Positions 1 through 5,439 of a stretch of 5,439 nt of DNA are shown in pieces. The stretch comes from Actinomycetota bacterium. Lineage in GTDB: Bacteria; Actinomycetota; UBA4738. Below the pieces are notes generated by a model that did not search any database, was not told the DNA's origin, and saw only the letters and a list, made by a program, of their open reading frames with translations. The stretch covers positions 1 to 5,439 of the forward strand of contig VAYG01000176.1 of the NCBI GenBank assembly GCA_005885015.1, read 5' to 3'. The number at the start of each line of letters is the position of its first letter. The stretch's first letter is position 1. The translations under genes were made by a program, and so were the position numbers.

Positions 1-1
1 C

Positions 2-1324
2 CCCGTCCTGTGCGGGTCGGCGTTCAAGAACAAGGCCATCCAGCCCCTGCTCGACGCGATCGTGGCGCTCCTCCCCTCACCGCTCGACGTGCCCCCGGTG
101 CGTGGCACCGACCCCGAGACGAGCGAGGAAGTGATCCGGGAGGCCAGCGACGAGGAGCCCTTCTCGTCCCTCGCCTTCAAGATCATGAGCGACCCGTACG
201 TGGGTCGCCTCACCTACATCCGCGTCTACTCGGGGATGGTCCGGACCGGGGCCCACGTCCAGAACTCCACGAAGGACCGCAAGGAACGGATCGGCCGGAT
301 CCTCCAGATGCACGCCAACCACCGGGAGGACAAGGAGGCCGCGTTCACGGGGGACATCGTGGCGGTGGTCGGGCTCAAGCACACAACCACCGGCGACACG
401 CTATGCGACCCCGCGGCGCCGGTGGTCCTCGAGTCCATGACGTTCCCGACGCCGGTGGTCTCGGTGGCCATCGAGCCCAAGACCAAGGCGGATCAGGACA
501 AGCTGTCGATGGCCCTCCAGAAGCTGGCCGACGAGGACCCCACCTTCGTGGTCAAGTTCAACGAGGATACGGGCCAGACGCTGATCTCAGGGATGGGCGA
601 GCTCCACCTGGAGGTACTGGTCGACCGGCTGACCCGGGAGTTCAACGTTGGGGCCAACGTCGGCAAGCCGCAGGTGGCGTACCGCGAGACCATCCGCAAG
701 CCGGTCCACAAGATCGAGGCCCGCTACATCCGCCAGACGGGCGGCCGGGGCCAGTACGGGCACGCGGTGATCGACCTCGAGCCAACCGGGCCGGGAGGCG
801 GCTACGAGTTCGTCAACAAGATCGTGGGGGGGACCATCCCACGGGAGTACATCCCGGCGGTGGACCAGGGCATCCAGGAGGCCATGGAGTCCGGTGTCCT
901 GGCCGGCTATCCAATGGTCGACCTGCGGGCCACGCTGGTCGACGGCTCCTATCACGAGGTCGACTCCTCGGAGATTGCCTTCAAGATCGCCGGACAGATG
1001 GCCCTCCGCGACGGCACGAGGAGAGCGGAGCCCGTGCTCCTGGAGCCGGTCATGGAGTTCGAGGTGCTCACCCCGGAGGAGTTCATGGGCGAGGTGTTGG
1101 GCGACGTCACGGCCCGGCGCGGCCGGATCGAGCACATCGACGAGCGAGCCGGGATGCGGGTGATCCGGGTCCTGGTGCCGCTGGCGGAGCTGTTCGGCTA
1201 CGCCACGGACCTGCGGTCACGGACCCAGGGGCGGGCCTCACACACGCCCATGCAGCTGCACGCGTATCAGGAGGTCCCCGCGCAGATCTCGAAGGAGATC
1301 GTGGCCCGGGTCAGAGGCGAGTAG
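2..1324 (+). CDS. fusA: Elongation factor G, C-terminal part (5' end outside window)
   Basis: EF-G is the cytosolic GTPase that moves tRNAs and mRNA through the ribosome after peptide bond formation and helps recycle ribosomes. The open frame runs from base 2 without a start, and its first residues PVLCGSAFKNKAIQPLLDAI match the end of the EF-G G domain, so about 440 of the usual ~700 residues are present. A GTG inside this frame at 62 is not the true start. Domain II begins near 155 (EEPFSSLAFKIMSDPYVGRL). Domain III carries GELHLE at 596-613. Domain IV holds GGRGQYGH at 740-763 and the tip-loop motif SYHEVDSSE, with the translocation-linked His at 953-955. Domain V ends in EIVARVRGE. Near the end, the segment after QGRA (SHTPMQLHAYQEVP) seems one residue longer than usual. 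It lies upstream of tuf, as in a str operon. Identification is very secure. Confidence 0.98.
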   Translation, partial: PVLCGSAFKNKAIQPLLDAIVALLPSPLDVPPVRGTDPETSEEVIREASDEEPFSSLAFKIMSDPYVGRLTYIRVYSGMVRTGAHVQNSTKDRKERIGRILQMHANHREDKEAAFTGDIVAVVGLKHTTTGDTLCDPAAPVVLESMTFPTPVVSVAIEPKTKADQDKLSMALQKLADEDPTFVVKFNEDTGQTLISGMGELHLEVLVDRLTREFNVGANVGKPQVAYRETIRKPVHKIEARYIRQTGGRGQYGHAVIDLEPTGPGGGYEFVNKIVGGTIPREYIPAVDQGIQEAMESGVLAGYPMVDLRATLVDGSYHEVDSSEIAFKIAGQMALRDGTRRAEPVLLEPVMEFEVLTPEEFMGEVLGDVTARRGRIEHIDERAGMRVIRVLVPLAELFGYATDLRSRTQGRASHTPMQLHAYQEVPAQISKEIVARVRGE

Positions 1325-1342
1325 AGACGGGGCGTCGGTCCC

Positions 1343-1350
1343 GGAAGGAG
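1343..1350 (+). promoter_or_regulatory. Ribosome binding site of tuf
   Basis: GGAAGGAG lies 11 nt before the tuf ATG in the 37-nt fusA-tuf gap, and a second purine run (GAGGGAG, 1353-1359) sits closer to the start. Either could pair with the 16S 3' end. The gap holds no T-tract or strong hairpin, so it looks like a simple intra-operon spacer. Confidence 0.6.
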
Positions 1351-1361
1351 TCGAGGGAGAG

Positions 1362-2546
<1,185 letters not shown>

Positions 2547-2548
2547 TC

Positions 2549-2556
2549 ATGAGGAG
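2549..2556 (+). promoter_or_regulatory. Ribosome binding site of rpsJ
   Basis: ATGAGGAG, with the core GAGGAG at 2551-2556, ends 9 nt before the ATG at 2566. This favours that ATG over the in-frame TTG at 2557, which would abut the site and add three residues (MGL) absent from S10 proteins. The whole tuf-rpsJ gap is 19 nt, so there is no room for a long S10 leader. Confidence 0.7.
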
Positions 2557-2565
2557 TTGGGACTG

Positions 2566-2843
2566 ATGGCTGCGCCGAGGATCCGGATCAAGCTCCGTGG
2601 CTACGACCACGAGATCCTCGACGCCGCGGCTCGCGACATCGTGCACCACGTCACCCGGACGGGGGCCAAGGTCGTGGGCCCGGTCCCATCCGGTCGCCCT
2701 TCAAGGACAAGGACAGCCGGGAGCACTTCCAGATGCTCACGCACAAGCGGCTGATCGACATCCTCGACGCCACGTCGAAGACGGTGCAGGAGCTCCAGCG
2801 CCTGAACCTCTCGGCCGGCGTGGACATCGAGATCAAGCTCTGA
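2566..2843 (+). pseudogene. rpsJ: 30S ribosomal protein S10, frameshifted by an apparent 31-nt internal deletion
   Basis: S10 sits in the 30S head and also acts as NusE with NusB in transcription antitermination. The first 40 residues, ending VTRTGAKVVGPV, are normal S10 in the frame starting at 2566. At about 2686-2688 the match jumps to another frame, which reads IRSPFKDKDSREHFQMLTHK and continues to AGVDIEIKL with a TGA at 2841-2843. The original frame instead hits TGA at 2752-2754, giving a 62-residue product with a non-S10 tail. Compared with actinobacterial S10, the missing part is the segment equivalent to LPTEKNVYCV (residues 42-51) plus one base, 31 nt in all. Adding 31 nt to the 278 nt present gives 309 nt, exactly a 102-residue protein, the usual actinobacterial length. 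S10 is essential, so an assembly fault or a minority variant is more likely than true loss. The neighbours rplC and tuf are intact. Confidence 0.93.
2680..2694 (+). other. Deletion junction and frame switch in rpsJ
   Basis: The S10 reading moves from codons starting at 2566+3n to codons in the frame of 2688 (ATC, first residue of IRSPF). Bases 2686-2687 (CC) are what remains of the Pro41 codon. The junction reads GTCCCATCCGG. A -1 slip here would give GPVP joined directly to IRSPF, removing exactly ten loop residues, but I see no X XXY YYZ slippery heptamer to support programmed frameshifting. Confidence 0.85.
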
Positions 2844-2853
2844 CGGGGGATCG

Positions 2854-3516
2854 ATGGCGACGGCGAAGGGGATCCTGGGGACGAAGCTCGGGATGACCCA
2901 GATCTTCACGGACGACTCGCGGGCCGTCCCGGTCACGGTCATCCAGGCCGGGCCCTGCGTGGTCACCCAGGTGAAGACCCCCGAGCGGGACGGGTACGCC
3001 GCGGTGCAGCTGGCCTACGCGGAAGCGCGCAAGGGCAAGAGCACCAAGCCGATGGCCGGCCACTTCAAGGCGGCCGGGGCCAAGGTCCTCCGGTACCTGG
3101 TCGAGCTCCGCACGGACGGGACCGACCAGTACGCCCCGGGGCAGGAGATCACCGTGGACATCTTCCAGCCCGGTGAGCGGACGGACGTGATCGGCGTGTC
3201 CAAGGGGAAGGGCTTCGCCGGACCCATGAAGCGGCATGGGTTCGGAGGGATGTCCGGCTCACACGGGACCGAGCGCAAGCATCGGTCGCCCGGTTCGATC
3301 GGGGCTTCCGCCACCCCCTCCCGGGTGTTCAAGGGGACCCGCATGGCGGGGCAGATGGGCAACGAGCGAGTCACGGTGCTGAACCTGGAGGTCGTGGGTT
3401 CGGATCCCGAGCGCAACCTGCTGCTCCTCCGCGGCGCGGTCCCCGGCCCCACGGGCGGCCTGGTCATGGTGCGGTCCAGCGTCAAGTCCGGGGAGACCGG
3501 AGGGAGGCACCACTGA
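2854..3516 (+). CDS. rplC: 50S ribosomal protein L3
   Basis: L3 is an early-assembly 50S protein that binds 23S rRNA near the 3' end and sends a loop toward the peptidyl transferase centre. The 220-residue product has the standard start AKGILGTKLGMTQIFTDD and the core stretch HGFGGMSGSHGTERKHRSPG (residues 128-147), followed by ATPSRVFKGTRMAGQMGNERVTV. These are the most conserved parts of bacterial L3, and the length is typical. The Gln methylated by PrmB in E. coli (Q150) is Ala153 here, as I recall for actinobacteria, so that modification is not expected. The ATG is 10 nt after the rpsJ stop and is preceded by a G-rich but rather close run (GGGGGA, 2845-2850), so translation may depend partly on ribosomes leaving rpsJ. 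The stop overlaps the rplD start (TGATG). Confidence 0.98.
   Translation: MATAKGILGTKLGMTQIFTDDSRAVPVTVIQAGPCVVTQVKTPERDGYAAVQLAYAEARKGKSTKPMAGHFKAAGAKVLRYLVELRTDGTDQYAPGQEITVDIFQPGERTDVIGVSKGKGFAGPMKRHGFGGMSGSHGTERKHRSPGSIGASATPSRVFKGTRMAGQMGNERVTVLNLEVVGSDPERNLLLLRGAVPGPTGGLVMVRSSVKSGETGGRHH
3499..3507 (+). promoter_or_regulatory. Ribosome binding site of rplD, inside rplC
   Basis: GGAGGGAGG ends 8 nt before the rplD ATG at 3516 and lies within the last codons of rplC (the GGR of the GGRHH end). The strong site supports the ATG that overlaps the rplC stop by one base. Confidence 0.75.
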
Positions 3517-4247
3517 TGCCTACCGTCGAGATCCGGGACGTGGGAGGGAAGCTGCTCGGGCAGCGCGAGCTGCCGCCGGAGCTGTTCGACGCCCCCATCA
3601 ACATCCCCGTCATGCACCAGGTCGTCGTGGCGGGTATGGCCGCGCAGCGGGCCGGGACGCATTCCACGAAGACCCGGGCCGAGGTCTCCGGCGGCGGCCG
3701 CAAGCCCTGGCGGCAGAAGGGGACGGGGCGGGCCCGTCACGGGTCGATCCGCTCCCCGATCTGGGTCGGCGGCGGGATCGCCCACGGCCCCCAGCCCCGC
3801 GGCTACGAGATGCGCGTCAACAAGAAGATGAAGCGATCGGCGCTGCGCTCCGCGCTCACCGATGCCCTCCGGAGCGGGAAGCTGGCGGTCGTCGCGGAGC
3901 TGGCCTTCGAAGGCCCGAAGACCAAGGACGCCGTGGCGGTGATGGAGGCGCTCGACCTCTCGGGGCGGGTCCTCCTGGTGATCACCGGGCCCGACGACCC
4001 GGTGGAGCGCTCCTTCCGGAACCTCCCCGAGGTGAAGATCGACTATCCGGGGAACCTCTCCACTTACGACCTGCTCTCCGCGGACCGGGTGCTGTTCACC
4101 TCCGCCGCCCTCGACGCGCTGACCGGAGAGCGGGGGCCCGCGTTCGAGGAGCCAGCGCCGGAGCCGTCCGAACCCGAGGCCGAAGAGCCTGAACCCGAGA
4201 ACTCGCCGGACGAGGCTCCCGAGGAGGAGGAGGTGGTGGAGCCGTGA
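3516..4247 (+). CDS. rplD: 50S ribosomal protein L4 with acidic Glu/Pro C-terminal tail
   Basis: L4 binds 23S rRNA, is needed early in 50S assembly, and its extended loop helps form the exit-tunnel constriction. The loop signature GGGRKPWRQKGTGRAR spans residues 59-74, followed by HGSIRSPIWVGGGIAHGPQP. The globular part ends with RNLPEV and LSTYDLLSADRVLFTSAALDAL, all typical. At 243 residues the protein is longer than the ~200-225 usual in bacteria. The excess is a tail at residues 211-243 with 15 Glu, 1 Asp and 9 Pro among 33 residues and no Lys or Arg, odd for an otherwise basic RNA-binding protein. The tail is probably disordered, and its function is unknown to me. In E. coli, L4 also represses the S10 operon through a leader; no such leader exists in this window. 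The ATG overlaps the rplC stop, and the TGA overlaps the rplW GTG. Confidence 0.97.
   Translation: MPTVEIRDVGGKLLGQRELPPELFDAPINIPVMHQVVVAGMAAQRAGTHSTKTRAEVSGGGRKPWRQKGTGRARHGSIRSPIWVGGGIAHGPQPRGYEMRVNKKMKRSALRSALTDALRSGKLAVVAELAFEGPKTKDAVAVMEALDLSGRVLLVITGPDDPVERSFRNLPEVKIDYPGNLSTYDLLSADRVLFTSAALDALTGERGPAFEEPAPEPSEPEAEEPEPENSPDEAPEEEEVVEP
4221..4234 (+). promoter_or_regulatory. Ribosome binding site of rplW formed by a GAG codon run in rplD
   Basis: The four consecutive Glu codons near the end of rplD give GAGGAGGAGGAGGT, which contains several registers of AGGAGG and ends in a perfect AGGAGGT (4228-4234). That ends 9 nt before the rplW GTG at 4244. The same bases thus encode the acidic L4 tail and serve as a very strong Shine-Dalgarno sequence. 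Confidence 0.75.
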
Positions 4248-4537
4248 AGAGCCCGCGCGACATCGTCATCCGACCGGTCGTCTCGGAGAAGTCCTACGCG
4301 GGGATCGAACGGAACGCCTACACCTTCCTGGTGGACCCCGGCGCCAACAAGACCGAGATCAAGGAAGCCGTCCAGCAGATCTGGAACGTCCGGGTGCTCC
4401 GGGTCAGCACCATGAACCGCAAGGGCAAGGTGAAGCGGACCAGGCTCGGGACGGGCAAGCGCGCGGACCAGAAGCGAGCCACGGTCACGCTGGCGCCCGG
4501 GGACACCATCGAGATCTTCGAGACGAAGGGGCCGTAG
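4244..4537 (+). CDS. rplW: 50S ribosomal protein L23
   Basis: L23 binds domain III of 23S rRNA at the polypeptide exit and is the docking point for trigger factor and SRP. The 97-residue product is the usual size. It begins MKSPRDIVIRPVVSEKSYAG, the family signature, then YTFLVDPGANKTEIKEAVQQ and the VRVLRVSTMNRKGKVKR region, with the loop RLGTGKRADQKRA leading into the last strands (ATVTLAPGDTIEIF). The start is GTG, chosen because the conserved N-terminus begins there and no ATG is nearby. It overlaps the rplD stop in GTGA (4 nt), implying coupled translation. The TAG stop is only 3 nt before rplB. Confidence 0.98.
   Translation: MKSPRDIVIRPVVSEKSYAGIERNAYTFLVDPGANKTEIKEAVQQIWNVRVLRVSTMNRKGKVKRTRLGTGKRADQKRATVTLAPGDTIEIFETKGP
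4525..4531 (+). promoter_or_regulatory. Ribosome binding site of rplB, inside rplW
   Basis: GAAGGGG in the last codons of rplW ends 9 nt before the rplB ATG. It is a weaker match than the sites of rplD, rplW and rpsS, and coupling to rplW termination probably helps. Confidence 0.5.
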
Positions 4538-4540
4538 CCG

Positions 4541-5371
4541 ATGCCTGTGCGCAAGTACAAGCCCGTCACGCCGGGGCGCCGAGGATCGAGCGTCTCGGAC
4601 TTCAGCGACATCTCCGCCGCCAGGCCCGAGAAGGCGTTGACCCGTGCCCTCCCCAAGCGGGCCGGGAGGAACGCCTACGGGCGAATCACCGCGCGACACC
4701 AGGGTGGCGGCCACAAGCGGCAGTACCGGCTGATCGACTTCCGGAGGGACAAGGACGGCGTGCCCGCCAAGGTGGCCTCCATCGAGTACGACCCCAACCG
4801 GACGGCGCGGATCGCCCTCCTCCACTACGCCGACGGAGAGAAGCGCTACATCCTGGCTCCCCAGGGGGTGGCCCCCGGGGACCGGCTGATGTCCGGCTCC
4901 GGCGCGGACATCCGGCCGGGGAACGCTCTGCCCCTGGCCAGCATCCCGATCGGCACCCTGGTCCACGCCGTGGAGCTCCGGCCGGGGGCCGGAGCGAAGA
5001 TGGCCCGGTCCGCAGGCGTCGGCGTGCAGCTGCTGGCCAAGGAGGCGGGGACGGCCACCCTGCGGATGCCGTCCGGCGAGATCCGGATGGTGGACGCGCG
5101 GTGCAGGGCCACGGTGGGCGAGGTCGGGAACCCCGAGCACGAGCTCGTATCCTTGGGGAAGGCCGGACGCGGCAGGTGGCTGGGCAAGCGTCCCTCGGTG
5201 CGAGGGGTCGCCATGAACCCGGTCGATCACCCGCTGGGCGGGGGAGAGGGCAAGTCCAGCGGGGGCCGCAACCCCACCAGCCCGTGGGGCAAGAAGGAAG
5301 GCCGCACTCGCAAGCCAAAGCCGTCGGACAAGCTGATCGTGCGTCGCCGCGGGAAGAGGAGGGGTTCGTGA
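4541..5371 (+). CDS. rplB: 50S ribosomal protein L2
   Basis: L2 is a primary 23S rRNA-binding protein close to the peptidyl transferase centre and is needed for subunit joining. The 276-residue product shows the N-terminal KYKPVTPGRRGSSV, the OB-fold stretch HQGGGHKRQYRLIDFRRDKD, then EYDPNRTARIALLHYADGEK and RYILAPQGV, and the SH3-like part with ARSAGVGVQLLAKE and CRATVGEVGN. The conserved His of NPVDHP, equivalent to E. coli H229 (mature numbering), is residue 230 (codon 5228-5230). Two residues later the common DHPHGGGEG reads DHPLGGGEG (Leu232). The end, EGRTRKPKPSDKLIVRRR, is of actinobacterial style. The ATG lies 3 nt after rplW and starts exactly at the conserved N-terminus. Length and motifs indicate an intact gene. 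Confidence 0.98.
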   Translation: MPVRKYKPVTPGRRGSSVSDFSDISAARPEKALTRALPKRAGRNAYGRITARHQGGGHKRQYRLIDFRRDKDGVPAKVASIEYDPNRTARIALLHYADGEKRYILAPQGVAPGDRLMSGSGADIRPGNALPLASIPIGTLVHAVELRPGAGAKMARSAGVGVQLLAKEAGTATLRMPSGEIRMVDARCRATVGEVGNPEHELVSLGKAGRGRWLGKRPSVRGVAMNPVDHPLGGGEGKSSGGRNPTSPWGKKEGRTRKPKPSDKLIVRRRGKRRGS

Positions 5372-5374
5372 GAC

Positions 5375-5381
5375 AGGAGGT
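5375..5381 (+). promoter_or_regulatory. Ribosome binding site of rpsS
   Basis: AGGAGGT, a perfect anti-Shine-Dalgarno complement, ends 6 nt before the GTG at 5388 in the 16-nt rplB-rpsS gap. It fixes GTG as the start. Confidence 0.8.
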
Positions 5382-5387
5382 GGGATC

Positions 5388-5439
5388 GTGCCGCGCTCTG
5401 TGAAGAAGGGCCCCTTCGTCGACGACCACCTCATGTCCA
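5388..5439 (+). CDS. rpsS: 30S ribosomal protein S19, N-terminal fragment (continues beyond window)
   Basis: S19 lies in the 30S head, pairs with S13 and contacts the A-site tRNA region and the 50S subunit. Only 17 codons are present, reading MPRSVKKGPFVDDHLMS, which is the standard S19 N-terminus (PRSxKKGPFVDxHL). The start is GTG behind a perfect AGGAGGT. The position after rplB is the canonical S10-operon order, so rplV and rpsC are expected next. The window ends the gene; it is not a truncation in the genome as far as can be seen. Confidence 0.95.
   Translation, partial: MPRSVKKGPFVDDHLMS

Noticed and set aside
1326..1336. Small inverted repeat GACG-GGG-CGTC in the fusA-tuf gap
   Set aside because: The stem is only 4 bp and no T-tract follows, so it does not make a credible intrinsic terminator; it is easily a chance match in GC-rich DNA.
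2557..2565. TTG start giving MGLMAAPRIRIKL for S10
   Set aside because: It would sit directly on the Shine-Dalgarno core at 2551-2556 and add residues not found in S10. The ATG at 2566 has proper spacing.
2680..2694. Programmed -1 ribosomal frameshift site in rpsJ
   Set aside because: A -1 slip would join the two S10 parts, but there is no slippery heptamer and the product would still lack ten conserved loop residues. A deletion or assembly fault explains it better.
4064..5434. 456-codon open frame on the - strand across rplD-rplW-rplB
   Set aside because: It lies opposite three certain ribosomal genes. Long antisense open frames are expected in GC-rich coding DNA, and the translation is low-complexity Arg/Gly/Pro/His-rich with no recognisable domain.

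Overview
This GC-rich window (roughly two thirds G+C by eye) is a dense, one-directional block of translation genes. All genes are on the + strand: the 3' part of fusA (EF-G), tuf (EF-Tu), rpsJ (S10, broken by a frameshift), rplC (L3), rplD (L4), rplW (L23), rplB (L2) and the first 17 codons of rpsS (S19). It is the end of the str operon (rpsL-rpsG-fusA-tuf) running straight into the S10 operon. Several protein details fit an actinobacterium (Actinomycetota), probably not a well-studied genus: GHIDHGKTT in EF-Tu, the L2 N-terminus MPVRKYKPVTPGRRGSSV and its PSDKLIVRRR C-terminus, the L23 start MKSPRDIVIRPVVSEKSY, and gap-free alignment of S10 with remembered streptomycete S10. The phylum call rests on remembered family sequences, not a search.

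Layout: fusA (2-1324, 5' end outside the window), 37-nt gap, tuf (1362-2546), 19-nt gap, rpsJ (2566-2843), 10-nt gap, rplC (2854-3516), 1-nt overlap, rplD (3516-4247), 4-nt overlap, rplW (4244-4537), 3-nt gap, rplB (4541-5371), 16-nt gap, rpsS (5388 to beyond the end). No non-coding stretch exceeds 37 nt. I see no terminator, promoter, RNA gene, mobile element or CRISPR. The tight spacing, stop/start overlaps and purine-rich Shine-Dalgarno sequences suggest one long transcript with translational coupling.

The genes work together in protein synthesis. EF-Tu delivers aminoacyl-tRNA and EF-G drives translocation. L2, L3, L4 and L23 build the 50S subunit, and S10 and S19 belong to the 30S head. 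The two points most worth a second look are both in ribosomal protein genes. First, rpsJ lacks what looks like exactly 31 nt in its ribosome-binding loop, which shifts the frame. Second, L4 carries a C-terminal tail of about 33 residues made almost only of Glu and Pro, whose GAG codon run also forms the Shine-Dalgarno sequence of rplW. I found no evidence of a new non-ribosomal system here; this is mostly an ordinary core-genome region.
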